Positions 21,831 through 33,750 of a DNA stretch of 64,000 nt are shown here, one piece after another; the first letter of the stretch is position 1, and every line of letters begins with the position of its first letter. A program made the translations under genes and the position numbers. Under the pieces are notes generated by a model. It did no database searches, was not told the origin of the DNA, and saw only the letters and a list, made by a program, of their open reading frames with translations. The stretch comes from Allomyces arbusculus (taxonomy: Eukaryota > Blastocladiomycota > Blastocladiomycetes > Blastocladiales > Blastocladiaceae), in assembly GCA_027604705.1 (NCBI GenBank), contig JADHYV010000005.1, positions 310,001 through 374,000 of the forward strand, in the 5' to 3' direction.

Positions 21831-23096
21831 CTACAAACTCTTTGGGCGCAGTGCTGCCGTGTTCGTCGGCAGCGGCGCGGACCCAATCTCGAGTGAATCC
21901 GCCGCTACATGGTTGAGTGTGAGAAGTTGGCGTGACGAAAGCGTGTAAGCCGCAAACCGCATCCAACGTACACGACCGGTACCGCACCGCCATCCCGACA
22001 CACTCATCAAGATGCACAATCGTGTACCCAAACGCGGCCATCATGTGCGTCGCCTGCCCAACCGCGGGCGCGACCGGACACTTGTCGGTGAACCGCGTAA
22101 TAAACGTGCCGAGCAAGTTGCCCGCGCTCTTGAACTCATCGAGCGGCGCGTGAATCGCTTCCACGACCGCAGGCACCGCGGCCGGGTCCGTGCACAACCG
22201 GTCCGCGTGCGTGTCGAGGTTCCAGTAGGTCGTGCGAAATCCCATGCCGTCCACGACCTGCTCGACTTGCGAGTTGAGCTGGCCCTGGGGCAGCCGCAGG
22301 AACCGCGGGTGCACCCCAACGGCATTGTAGATGCGCGTCGACCCGGCGGCGAGGAGACGGCGCAGCTGCGTCTCGGTGAGCGTGCGCGGGTCGGTGCCGG
22401 GCAGCGGCCAGTTGAGGCCGAGAATGTGGCCTTCGGCTGGAAGGAGCAATGATAACAAAAAACCAGTGAGCAGAGCAATGGCACGGCTGCGCAAGGAATG
22501 GGAACGGGCCAGTACCGTAGATGCGACGCAGGACTGTGTCGGCCACGTCGTCCTTGCCAATCGTGGCCGGGTCAACGTGGAACGTGGCCTTGATCTTGGA
22601 CTTTTTCAGCTGGTCCAGCAGCGCCGACGTGTGCTCGACCGAGAGGCCGTTGTCCTAGCGACAGATGAGCACGCGCTTTCGTCAGAAGCAGTAATCGCGA
22701 TCAGGCGGTCGGCGCGCAATCAATACGAACGAAGGTCAGCGCAATATGCCCCGAGCGCTGGCACTGCGACGGCGGTGGTGCGTCTGCGGAAATCGCAGGG
22801 AAGGTGAGCAAGCCATCGATGAATTGCAGGCCATTCGAGCAGCAACGTTACGTACAGGCGACAGGTGACCGCCGAGCAACCTGGCGCGCTCGTGCCTTTT
22901 CGGCCTCAGGGTCGGTCATGGCGTAATAGATTGCTTTTCAACATGACCCAAGCCGTGTTCAGGTCAGCGTATACTGGCCAAGGACGCTGGGCGAGGCGAT
23001 CGAGAAGTGCTGAACGGGCCGAAAACTCGAAATACCAATGAGCGCAATGATCAAGGCCAGAGTACCCCGAGAAATAGTGTTGGTCAAGGCCATCAT
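21831..23096 (-). CDS. Polysaccharide-deacetylase-like protein 2, secreted, metal site lost
   Basis: Tandem paralogue of the previous gene, 263 aa. Exons are 23096-23036, 22783-22731, 22654-22516, 22436-21972 and 21904-21831. The signal peptide MMALTNTISRGTLALIIALI splices to DAPPPSQCQRSGHIALTF then DNGLSV. The key motifs are even more changed: TFDNG, EGHILGLNWPLPGTDP in place of the HxxxH block, RLPQG, NLDTHADR, and FITRFTD where ILAHD is expected. So none of the three metal ligands of a chitin deacetylase is visible. It lacks both the Ser/Thr insertion and the GPI tail of its neighbour and ends TNTAALRPKSL, suggesting a freely secreted form. Intron positions and phases match gene 1 exactly, which shows a tandem duplication. 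Intron 1 is again long (252 nt). Confidence 0.85.
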
Positions 23097-23618
23097 GGGG
23101 GTTTGGTGCGTCGTGGTCGTGGTGCTGCAGGAAAGGACGGACGGTGCTGGTCGCCGAACAATGCAGCTCGGAGGGAACTCGCTCCTCCAGTGGGGGTCCT
23201 GGACTTCTTGCAGCGTGTTGGGCCGAGATCTGTCGACTGTTGAATTGCGAGCGTCGTTGGTCGGGCGCCGCGGTGGCCCGTGCAGGCCGACACGAACGAA
23301 CGTCCCAGGCGAACCGCAAGCAAACCGGACCAGAACGCGATCACGTGGCACTGATCCCAACCGTCCACAGACCGGGCCAGACCACCGGCCAGACACACAG
23401 CGTCGCGTACTGCCTCACCCACTCATGTCCTCGACGGAATGGCCCCGCAACGATCTTGATAGCGCCCCGGTTTGCGGTCCTCTGCCGCAGACAAAAACCT
23501 TGTCCAGCCGCCCATCTCGAGGACCGCCCTGTGCTCGAGCTGACGACCGCGCCACCGCCTCCGCAATCCCTGGCCACCGCGACCCACCCGCTGCGCGACA
23601 CGCAAATCCACCAGCAGC
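23097..23618. promoter_or_regulatory. Divergent upstream region (deacetylase-like 2 / membrane protein)
   Basis: 522 bp between divergent starts. GC-rich open frames exist on both strands, but nothing was recognised. Confidence 0.4.
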
Positions 23619-24902
23619 ATGACAAGTCTGACGCTCGGTTTCGATCCGAGCCTCATGGACGCGCACTTTCCACGACCCCCTTCAACACGGAATCCAGGTG
23701 CCCCACCAACCGAGTACCAGCGGCTCGCCGCGACGCTAGCGACCGCGGGTGGCCTGATCTCCTTCTCAACATGCATGGTCATGACCGCGCTCGGCCGCAG
23801 TGCGGTGCAGTTCGACCACGCGCACGCCGTCCGATGGATGGTCTGGTTCGACGCTGTGGCGTTTGTCGTCTTCTACTCGTCGTCGACCGCGGCCGAATCG
23901 CTCGACGGGTGCGGCCGCGCGGCCATGTGGTTTGCCGCCGACTTAATCTGGTCGTTCAAGGACGCAGCACGGATCGACTACATGGTCTCGCGCGCCCTGA
24001 TTTTGGCGGCACGCGGCGCGCATGCGGCAAATGCCCTACCACCGCGCCGGTCCCGGCTCGCGCGGCAGTGCGCGCGGGTCCAATGGGCTGCGACAACGGC
24101 CGTCTTGTCGCTGATCCTGTACTGGGTGTTCATGGCACAAGTCTACAATTTCTCAGCGCCCGGGTGTATTGGCCGCCCGGATACCGCGCAAGTCGCCGCG
24201 TCGTCCGCGTGGGCCGTCGTGCTTTACAGCTACTGGTCGATCTGCGACCTCGCATCGGGCACACTGATTGTGCACACGTTCTGGGTGACCTACCACGCCG
24301 ACGCCGCTGCGGCTGCAGGCGCAACTACGACCACGGCGGCCACGGCCGGATCGTCCATGGGCCTCGCCAAACTCGCAGCGCGGCACGCCGTTTACCGCAA
24401 CATCATCCTGCGCGAAGAAGGTCGCGTGCTGCTGAGTCTCGCCGGCATGCTCTACATCACCGTCTCCGTGACGATTGCCAAGTGGACACAGACGCCGATC
24501 ATGACGCCGCCCGTGTTCCCGTTCTGCCAGCTGCTGCTGTTCCTGAGCACCGTCCCGATCGCTGACGTTGAGCCCGTTCGGCAGGGGACTGCCGCGTCGC
24601 GTGCCGCACGAGGCGCCGCGGGCCGTGCGGCGGCAGCAGCGGTCGTTCGGTCTGACTTGACGTCAACGCATATTGATGCAGCGGCGGAGTGGGCTGGTGG
24701 AAGAGGTGCCGGCGCGGAACGCGGGGTCATGAGCGACCCAGCACTCACGCCGAACCGCGCGTCGTTGTCGTTGTCGCCGTCGAGACGGGTGATGGCGACG
24801 GCCGTGCAGCTCGCGTTGAAAGATCGGCCGGGGGCGGTAGAGGGTGAGTCTTCAGCGAACACTAAGGACCGGGCAAGTGAACCGCCACCGCCTGGAGTAT
24901 GA
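23619..24902 (+). CDS. Orphan multi-pass membrane protein (about seven helices)
   Basis: A 427-aa single-exon protein that I do not recognise. Hydrophobic segments are visible around LAATLATAGGLISFSTCMV, WFDAVAFVVFYSS, AAMWFAADLIWSF, AATTAVLSLILYWVFMAQVY, SSAWAVVLYSYWSICDLASG, VLLSLAGMLYITVSVTIAKW and FPFCQLLLFLSTVPIA. The count and spacing resemble a 7TM receptor-like protein, but no GPCR signature was identified. The first about 35 residues are Pro-rich and hydrophilic. The last about 110 residues form a Ser/Arg/Ala-rich, probably cytoplasmic tail. ATG 23619 is the first in frame. It is transcribed away from the deacetylase-like pair. Confidence 0.72.
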   Translation: MTSLTLGFDPSLMDAHFPRPPSTRNPGAPPTEYQRLAATLATAGGLISFSTCMVMTALGRSAVQFDHAHAVRWMVWFDAVAFVVFYSSSTAAESLDGCGRAAMWFAADLIWSFKDAARIDYMVSRALILAARGAHAANALPPRRSRLARQCARVQWAATTAVLSLILYWVFMAQVYNFSAPGCIGRPDTAQVAASSAWAVVLYSYWSICDLASGTLIVHTFWVTYHADAAAAAGATTTTAATAGSSMGLAKLAARHAVYRNIILREEGRVLLSLAGMLYITVSVTIAKWTQTPIMTPPVFPFCQLLLFLSTVPIADVEPVRQGTAASRAARGAAGRAAAAAVVRSDLTSTHIDAAAEWAGGRGAGAERGVMSDPALTPNRASLSLSPSRRVMATAVQLALKDRPGAVEGESSANTKDRASEPPPPGV

Positions 24903-25903
24903 GCGGTGGAGGGAAGACTAGAGATTGGCAAGAGTGGCTCATGGACTGAATATATACCTAGGTGAGGACCGGTTGTTGCAAACGTGGGTCACGCACAACG
25001 TTACTGCAATACATATTCGTTCGCCTGCACGTTAACGTATCCTTGGCGACACTGCGCCTCCACATAGCCATGGTGAATGAAAAATGGGGTGGTTCATGTC
25101 TGGCAGCTCCTTTCAGGCACAGACAGACGCTCGACCAAAGAGGGGTTCAAAAACAAACAAACAGACAAACAAAAACAAACAACAAAAAAAAACAATAACA
25201 ATAACAATAAAACAACAAAACAGGAATGGTCGGAGACGTCAAAGAGGGTGAGGGTGGAGAGCCAGGTTAAACTTTGTCATCACTCCCACTGTAGTTGCTG
25301 CCATCAGAACCTTGGTCCGCGTCCATGGGCTCGGCCGGCTCTTGCTTTGGCTGCGCTTGGCGATACTGTGCATGCAACTACAAGAGTGCATCCTTCTTCG
25401 CCGCCCGACTTGGCACAGTTCGACATGAACTTATGATGTGGACACAGCTGGTATGCTGGTCTGCACCTTGGTCTTGGCCATCTGCTGCGACCATCATCTG
25501 CTCCAACTAGTGTCGCTGATCCAAGTAGGAGCGCAACTGGGTGGACAAGGTTGGGTACACTGCGCCGGATCATTTTGAAACTTATGAGAGTTGACCAAGG
25601 CATGGTGCAATCAAGCGCACAGAGACGTGGAGGTGGAATGCCGTCTCATGAACTGAATGACACCTTGAACTCTGTTGTCGATCACGGACGATGATTTTTC
25701 CTTGCTGTTCCGGTTTGATTGATGATCACAAGTATCAGCGACGAAGGTGTAATGACGACGTCCACAGCGACACTCCTCAACCCATGGGCCCACATCTTCA
25801 CTCTCAGGATCTCAAGAAGCACAATGAAATCTATGTACAAATGCTGCATTCGCCAGGAACGCATCTCTCCAAAACCGAGCCATAACCCCCGACACAACGC
25901 ACT
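24903..25903. other. Convergent intergenic region with A-rich tract
   Basis: 1 kb between two stops. It holds an A/AAC-rich tract (25150-25222: repeated AAACA and AATAAC units) and A/T-richer, CpG-poor DNA. No gene was recognised. Confidence 0.55.
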
Positions 25904-28020
25904 TCACGCATCCACCACCACACCCTCCTGATTCCCACGCATCGACGCCGGCGCATACTGGTGCCGGACAATGCACCCACCGCGCAGGGTCCACGCCGTC
26001 GATAACAACACCGACGCGGTCGGATGCCACGCGACATCTCGCACGACATGATCCCGGCGCCACCCGTCCGGCACATCATCGTCCGACCACTCCTCGCTAT
26101 CCTCATCCCCACCGTGCCTCGCCACCGCGGCCGCGGCCTCCCGCGTATCCAGCACGCGCACACACTCGCCCAATAAATTATACACGCGGACCAACCCGTC
26201 GCGCGACCCCGTCGCGATATACCGCGTGTCGGTCGGGTGGAAATGGCACCGGATCAACGTCGCTAGGACTGTATGGCCCGTGAAAGTCACGAGCGACACA
26301 TCGTCCGGGTGCCGGTGCGTCGCCGGGTGCGCCGGGTACCGCTCGTACCGGTAGTCCCAATCCAGCCGGCGGTCACGGCGCGCGAGCCCGCGCGAATCGA
26401 ACGTGCTGGGGGTCACCATGCGCCGCACGTCCCACAGTTTGGCTGACTGGTCCTTGGAGTTGGAGACGAGATGTCGCCCGTCGCCGCGCGAGGAGAGGTA
26501 AGTGATGCCTTCAGTGTGCCCGACGAGCACGCCTTCAGGCCGTGCTGCCGCGCCGGGGCCGGTGGAGGCGGCGAACGACCGCAGGCTGCGCCGGTCCCAG
26601 ACCTTGATCAGCGAGTCGTCGGAGCCGGAATAGAGCACGTTGGTACCGTGGTCCGCGAAACAGACGGCGTTCACGTCGTCGGTGTGCCCGCGCGCGGCGA
26701 GGACGGTTTGGCGGGTCTCCACGTCGAACACGTAGACACCGTTGTTGCTGGTGCCGGCAACGAGTTCGCGGCCGTCGCTGGAAAAGCGCAGGGACCAGAT
26801 CCCGAACCGCTGCGTGATGCGCCGGTCGCGGTCGAAGTTGAGCAGGACTTGGGTGTCGTCGTCGCGGTCGGTGCGGGCCAGGTGCACGATGGGGGAAATG
26901 GACGAGTAGGCGAGGAATTGGTTATCGGGGGAGAGCGTCGCGTCGGTGATGGTCCATTGGCCGACTATAAAGTGGGAAGGTGAGTGTGGATCCTGGGGAT
27001 CGAGAAGAGACAGGACAGTCTACCTTGACCACGCGCCGTCTTGTACTTGATGAGCCGCTCCGGGTCGGTCGAGTCGTAGAGGTGCACCAGGAAATCTTGC
27101 GTGCAGGCGTAAAAGAACCGGCCATCGACACTAAACTGGCCCGAGTACGGGCGCGCTGAAGACCGTCGAGGTCAGTCTCATCTCGGGCTACGAATCAAGA
27201 AATGGGCAAAACAACACGGACCGCGATACCGTGCCGCGACATGGCCCTCGCGCTCACTGGGCAGGTGGAAATGGCCCTTGGACTTGAACCACGACGGCTG
27301 CGCCCACGTCGGCCCCATGAGTTCGCGTCCACGAAGCAGCGCGATGTGCGGCATCGGCGCGTTGGGACGACGCCGCGGAGACGTGGGTGGAGTGCGTTCC
27401 TGCGATGGCGGCGCTGGCTCGACAACCGACACACCCTCATCGCGATTCGACGGCGAGTCGACACGCATCCGGTCCTCGTCAACCACCTTTTCCACCGAAT
27501 TCCGACCCCGAGTCCACGCAACGGTACCCGCCTCGACAAACAGCGGGTCCGACGTGACCGCGAGCTCGCTGCTCGCGAGCAATTGCCTTCCCATGGCGGC
27601 ATTCGCCGCCTGCAGTCGCGCCGTCCCGTGCGCGAGAGCTTGAGCCAGCGGCATGCGCGTCTCGCCGTCGTCGTCAGCATCCGCATCGACATCGTCCGAC
27701 TCGTCGGCATTGTCCGTGTCTTCTTCCGTGTCGTGGTCGTCGCCGTCGTGCGTGTTGCCCGCGAGAAGCTGCGCAAGGGCCGGGCGGTTGGCAAAAACGG
27801 ACCGCAACAAGCCCGACAGATACGAGGCCGACCGCGCGGGAATCGCCGGATTGTCGGCGTCCGAGGATGCGTCGGATTCTGTGCCATCGCCGTCGTCGGT
27901 CATGTAGTTGGCGTCGTCGCTTTCGTCAGTGGTCCGGCGGTCGTGGTCCGTGTCCACGTCCATGGCCGAGGAGCGCCGGTCGGGGTCGGGGTCGCTTGAT
28001 GAGCGGACAGCACGGTCCAT
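25904..28020 (-). CDS. DCAF11: WD40 protein DCAF11/WDR23, CRL4 substrate receptor
   Basis: Substrate receptor of CUL4-DDB1 ubiquitin ligases. In animals it turns over NRF2-type regulators; the target here is unknown. Exons are 28020-27222, 27155-27024 and 26964-25904 (663 aa). A long acidic N-terminal region (TESDASSDADNPAIP, NADESDDVDADADDDGE) precedes the propeller. Repeats start at YRARPYSGQFSVDGRFFYAC and continue through GQWTITDATLSPDNQFLAYS, FGIWSLRFSSDGRELVAGTS, GHTDDVNAVCFADHG and GHTEGITYLSSRGDGRHLVS. Two DDB1-binding WDxR motifs are visible, VWDRR and LWDVR. The segment around LDWDYRYERYP matches the DCAF11 signature as I remember it. ATG 28020 gives MDRAVRSSSDP. It is divergent from the DUF1295 gene. 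Confidence 0.92.
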
Positions 28021-28807
28021 GGTCGGGTCTTGGTTATGGCTCGGGCGGTGATGATCGCTTGCAGGAGCGCACAGGTGGCGAAGGTCGCTTGCTGGCTAGG
28101 CGATCTTGGCTGCTCGTCGTGGTCGTTGGCACGCGCGGCGGTCGTGGACGGTCGTTGACGGTCGTTGCTGGAGGATGAAGATGATTCAGCAAACGTGCCA
28201 AAACGCGTGCTGCCAAAAGGTGGCTTGGCGGCGTGCCGTCCATGTGGAGCACATGCTGCAACTGCGAGACGCGCGTGCAACGGATCGCCGCCGCTCACGA
28301 TCGCGATCGTGCGCGCGACACCGGGGCGCTTTAACCCTAAGCCGCCGTCTCCACGGCGAGAGCTGCGTTTGGGAGCGAGGTCGGCCGACGCCAGGGTTTT
28401 TTACGTAAATATTGTCGGTCAACCGACGAGCTTTCTCGCTTCGCTGTCAGCACCACCACTCTTCGTGCAGGTGTCCTTCTCGTGCTTCGTCAAGGAGCAC
28501 CGCACCTTCTGGATGTCCGCGAACTGCATGCAACGCCCACAGCCAACGGCCACCGTGCCTTGCTGGGACCTCCGGTCGTCCACCATCGCGATCCTCGCCG
28601 CGCGTTCCGTCAGCCTCGCCTCGACCTTGACCGACGGAACTTGGCAGCCTGCTCGTGAATAAGACGCTCCAACAATACATATACCTTGCGCTAGCCCGCA
28701 CTGATGCGACTAGCTGCATCCGCTGCTACGGCAAAATCTCAACATCCTGCGACTTTTGCAGCAGCGTCGACCCTCGCAGTACCAGAGCTTTTATCCCCAT
28801 CACCACT
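28021..28807. promoter_or_regulatory. Divergent upstream region (DCAF11 / DUF1295)
   Basis: 787 bp, no recognisable gene. An A/T-rich patch at about 28392-28420 includes ttttttacgtaaatattg. Short open frames look random. Confidence 0.45.
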
Positions 28808-29897
28808 ATGATTCTGTCGAACCCGGCCACGCCCAGCGGCGAGGGCCTCTTGACCACGTTCCTTATCGACGTTGGCATCCAGCTGGCGACTTGGGCGATT
28901 TCGTCGCCGCTCAAGACCGAAAAGTTCTATGACCGTACATTGCGCGATGCACTGCCGTAGCCAGAGCACCATGATTGGCCACGCTGACCCCTCCTCCGCC
29001 TGCCGAATAGTGTCGGGCTCCATCACCTACATTGCCTGCTTCCTCAACGCTTTGCTCAACCGCGGCGACGGCGCGCCACTCAGCTCTTTACACCCGCGCC
29101 AAATCATCACCGTCATCTTCTGCCTCATCTGGTGCTCGCGGCTCGGCCTGTTCCTTTTCCGCCGCGTTTTGCGCGAGGGCAAAGACCATCGGTTTGACGA
29201 TATTAAGGTCGCGCCGTTCAAGTTTTTGTTTGCGTTTGTTGCGCAAATCGCGTGGGTGTGGTTCACGGGGCTCGCCGTCTTTATTGTCGCCGCGAACCCG
29301 AGCGCGACGCAGCCCAACCTCAATGCGCTCGACGTGATTGGCATCATTTGGTGGGTCGTGTCGTTTGCGATTGAGGCGGTCGCAGATTACCAGAAAAACA
29401 CGTTCAAGAATGCGAACCCGACCAAGTTTATCACGACGGGACTGTGGGCGTACTCGCGGCATCCGAATTACTGTGTGTTGCTCGACTTGGATTCGCGATC
29501 AGCATCCGTAACTGACGAGTGCACTGTTGTAGTCGGCGAGGTCATGCTCTGGATCGGCATGTTCCTGCTGTGCGCGACCGGGTTCGTTGAGCCGTGGCAG
29601 TGGGTTGGCGTCCTGTCGCCAATTTTCGTATTCTTCCTGCTCTACTTTGGTTCGGGTGTGCGGTTGCTCGAGCAGAGCTCCGATAAGCGGTACGCGCACC
29701 ATTTCCATCGTATTTTGCTTGCTGGAGAGGCCATGTTCTGATTCCTGGTCGCGGTTATGTGTAGGTACGGCCACTTGCCCGAGTACCAAGACTACAAGGC
29801 GCGCACGTCGATTTTCGTGCTGTGGCCGCCCAAGAAGGCCAGCGGGTCGCCGCTGCGTGTCGCGGTCGACGGGTCGGACGGGTCGTCCCCCGCATAA
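28808..29897 (+). CDS. DUF1295 / steroid 5-alpha-reductase-like membrane protein
   Basis: Polytopic membrane protein of the DUF1295 family (SRD5A/ICMT superfamily), 292 aa. Members are thought to be NADPH-dependent reductases or methyltransferase-like; the substrate is unknown. Exons are 28808-28934, 29011-29472, 29533-29689 and 29765-29897. Helices are seen at YIACFLNALL, IITVIFCLIWCSRLGLFLF, LFAFVAQIAWVWFTGLAVFI and VIGIIWWVVSFAIEAVADYQ. The diagnostic C-terminal motif GLWAYSRHPNYFGEVMLW is completed exactly by splicing exon 2 to exon 3. YGHLPEYQDYKART follows, which is also family-typical. ATG 28808 starts MILSNPATPSGEG. The family match is strong; the function is inferred only at superfamily level. 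Confidence 0.88.
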
Positions 29898-29982
29898 CAG
29901 GGAAGCGAGTGGGCTGGACAGCGACGGGCGCCAGGAAGACGGAAAGAATCAATTGGAATACATGTCCTTTCATACCCTCCAC

Positions 29983-30478
29983 TCACAACTCGTCGTCACG
30001 ATTGCTGATGCCCACTCGGCCATGCTCAGTTGTCACTCCGAGCCAGGCATTTGGTGGAGGGTCGGTTCCAGTTGGCGTGGTCCGGCTCCACTGTAGACCG
30101 GCATCAGGAACCGTTGCGGTCGGCACCAAGGGCGGAGCATGAGCCGAATGCGCCAAGCGCGCCACGGGCGCGGCACTCGAGTGAGCAGAACAGGCCGGAT
30201 CGATCTCAATCGAGCCATCTTGGCCTGGCGGCAGTGGCCTCTGCGGCCACGGCATTTGCGTCGCTCGCACAGGACCAGACGACAGGACGCGTGGAGGGCC
30301 ACCAGGCACGGCCGCGATCTCCCTCCGCCGTTCGCGGTCGCGATTCGAAAGCGGCCGGTCCCGCCAGAGATTATGAACACGCCACGGCGGCAAATCTTCG
30401 GGGACCCGATCTGCGATCAATTCATATTCCAACCGCCCTGGGTTGTTCGACGGCAAATTGCGGAAGGTGGACTGGTAC
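29983..30478 (-). CDS. Possible small gene, unrecognised
   Basis: An open minus-strand exon beginning after an AG at about 30480 reads YQSTFRNLPSNNPGRLEYEL, then RVPEDLPPWRVHNLWRDRPL and a basic stretch. This part has natural-protein composition. The C-terminal half is Pro/Ala/Ser-rich and may be read beyond a missed intron. An upstream exon is needed. One upstream frame (to about 30760) starts with a basic leader but cannot be joined with a normal-sized intron. Function unknown. Confidence 0.35.
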
Positions 30479-31497
30479 TGACCGCGGGTCCATTACAGGA
30501 ACGAGCGCGCCGGAAAGTGCCGCACGAGGCTTGTTGGCGTCGTGCCGCGTCACGCTTGCTGTTGCACTGCTTAGAGCGGCCCATGTCGCCTTGACAAACG
30601 TTGTCGAGAAGTAACAGCGAGGACGCGAGAATGGGTTGCTTGTAAGCGAGCAGCACTCGATGAACACGGCGAGGACGGTGGTTGGCGAGAGGACCGTCGA
30701 CAAGGTGGAGGAGCAGCGGGCTAGTCGGTCGAGCTGTCGCAGGGGATGAATTGAACGCAAGCAGAGTGATGGGAGAGAAGGAACGAACGAACGACCAAAG
30801 CATCCTGAGCGGCAGAGCCGCGCGCAATGATGATGAATAGGAAGCTGCGCTTTGGGGCCACGATGGCATCAATAACACAACAGCATCAGCAAAAGCAAAA
30901 AGCCCAGCTGCCACCGCGGTCAAACAATATGTCGGGTCGGCTTGACGAGAAGCGCGCTGGTATGAATTGAGAAATGTGGTGCAAACTGCATTGGGACACC
31001 AACCACCATGAAAAGTCGAGGCGGGATTACAAACATGGCCTGGGCAAACTTGGAAAGCGAAATACCCACACCTGCGGCGGCCGTATCTATGAAGAATGGA
31101 GTGCATGGGGACACCTGCCCCCGGAAAGAGAAGGGGCGTTGGTTCACGTCATGCCTATGGTATTAAATACACGTTGCCAGATGCCACCATTCAAATGGAG
31201 CCCAACTTGATCACTGAGACATGACATGACACCTTGTCACCATGCGCTGCCTGCATGGCCATGTCTCCGCAAGTCACCCACCAGTCTGTGAGGTTGGCGA
31301 GGTTACAATCGAGCTCCACTTCTCTCCACACGCTCCACACGTGCAATCGACTTCGACCCACCGCCGCCGCCGTCGTCGCGATCCGAATCGCACCACCACG
31401 ACCACGCGGACCGCGACCACCGCGTATCTCGCGCGCCATACCGACCACGACTTGCCGCAGTTCCCCGCCACCACGCCGATCGCCAACCACCGTCACG
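30479..31497. other. Intergenic, no recognisable gene
   Basis: About 1 kb. It may contain the first exon of the minus-strand candidate and includes the promoter of the AT-hook gene. The stretch 30900-31230 is A/T- and CA/TG-richer than its surroundings. The downstream gene's frame is open from 31234, but I start it at the only convincing ATG, 31498. Confidence 0.45.
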
Positions 31498-33719
31498 ATG
31501 CCGCCGCCACCGGGCACCCCGCGGCACCCTAACGCCGCACCCACCACCGCCAAGCACCTCGCGCACCCGACCATTCTCCTACGCCCGGCGCGCGGGCTCA
31601 TCATCCAGCCCGCCGTTCCCGCACCCGCGCCCGCCCCGACGCATCCTTCAGCTCCGCGCAGGGCGCGCCGGATCACGATCAGTGACTCGGACGAGGACGA
31701 AGAGCTGCCGCAGCGATCGCCCACGTCGTCGCTGTCGTCGGCACCACCGTCGTCGTCGACCGTGGCTGTGGCCAAGGCCGCCGAGGAGCCGGTTCGCCCC
31801 CGCGCAAAGTCCCCGGCCGACGTGATGGTGATTGACAATGAGAGCCCGGAGCCCGAGGAACTCGCTCAGCGCGTGCTGGACAAGGAAGCGGAGCGCGAAC
31901 AGGCGCCGGAGCGGGTGCAGGAGCCCGAAACCGAGCCCGAGCCCGAGCCCGGGACCGAACAAGTGCGCGAGCCCGAGACTGAGCCGGGACAGGTGCGCGA
32001 ACCGGAACAAGCTCGGTCGCTTGTGCCCGAATTCGCGGATCGCGAGCGTCAGCACGAGCCTGAGACCGAGCACGAGACCGAGCATGACCACCACAACCAT
32101 GCTCACGTCGTGTCCGAATCGAGCGGCCGGTCCCCGGCGCGTGCTGCCAGCCCAGCGCGTGCCGCGAGCCCGGCACGAGCCGCTACCCCAGCGCGTGCTG
32201 CTAGCTCGACGCGCGCCCTCTCCCCGGCTGCCCAGACCTCAACCCCTGCGCGCGTCGTGGTCACCCCGTCCCAGACCTCTGCCGCGTCTCCCTCCCTCGC
32301 CCGTCTCGCTGCCGCTGCGTCGCCCACGCGCCCTCCCGCTCCTCCCGTTCCGACAGCCCCCTCCTCTTCGATGTCCACCCTCGCCGCGTCCCCCGGCATG
32401 TCCTCTGCGCCGTCCCGTTCTCGGAAACGACTGCTAGCGCCTAACGCGCAAGCGCGCGTCGACTCCTACCCACTGCTCATCACGTCCTTGAACGCCGCGC
32501 ACATCCGCGCAGTCGTCGAGGCGCACGGGTACAATATTGGGATAAATGGGTCGCCGTCGACGCAGGAAGGGCGCGCGTTTGTCGCACGGCAGCGGGAATT
32601 GTTCCAGGCGTTGCATGTGGGTGGAGGTGCGGGTGGGAGCCCTAAGGCGGCGAGAAAGCGCCAGCGGTTGGTGTCGCCAACGGGTGGGGAGGACGTGACG
32701 ATGGCAGATGCGCAGCAGCAGGAGCGGCAGCAGGTCGGGGAGAGTGGTACGGCGGCCGTGGGGTCGAGTCGTGCGGGGACGTCGCCTGAAGCTGCCGAGG
32801 CCACGAAGCGCCGGAAAGTCGATTCGGCGAGTGTCGTGTCAGCGGCTGCACCCGCGCCGTCGCCCGTGCCCGGATCGAGCGCGGCGGCGGGTGTCGCGGC
32901 CAATTCCTCCACATCGTCATTGACCGCACCGCTGCCGCCGCCGACCTCAGCTCCCGCGCCGGTCAAGTCCAAGCGCGCGACCGTCCCGCGCACGAGAGTC
33001 ACACTCGCCGCTCCCGCACCCCCACCCCCTCCCCCGCCCCCTTTCTCCTACTCTACTCGCCCGCCGCCGACCCTCGTGCACTCGGCGCACGCGACCATAC
33101 ACGACTATGTCCCGCCCGAACCCCTCCCGTCCCTGACTCGCGAGACCGCGCGGTCCGAGATCCAGGCCTATATCGACGAAGCGCTCACGACCATTACGCA
33201 GCGCACCGCCGACCACCTCGATCTCATGACCTATATCTTTGAAGAACAGTTGCGGCTGCTCGCGACTGCGCACCATGAAGTCGCGGATATGGCGCTCACG
33301 CATATGCGGCATTGCACGTGCGTCCCGGTCGAAATGCGTGCGCACACGGCGCCGGACGTGGCCGCGCATGTCTGGGCCGCAGCGCGCGCTGATAGGAACA
33401 TCGCGTTGGGTGAGGTGCTCGCGGACATGCGCCGCAAAGTGACGAGATCCTTGGCGGAAATCACGGAACGGACGCTTGCGAACGCGAGCGCGGTGTCGCC
33501 GGCGTTTGCGGCGATAATGGGCGGTGGGGGCGGGCAGCACGCTGCGACGGGGCAGGCGGGGCCGGTGCCGGTCGCGCCGAAGCAAGTGCCGCCACAGGCG
33601 TACGTGTTCCAGCACCAGCAGCGGTTCCAGCAGCAGCAACCTCCGGCGCAACCGCGCTCGACGGCACAGCAGTACCAGGCGCCGCCACCGCCACCTACGA
33701 AGGTGCCGTGCCAGAACAT

Positions 33720-33750
<31 letters not shown>

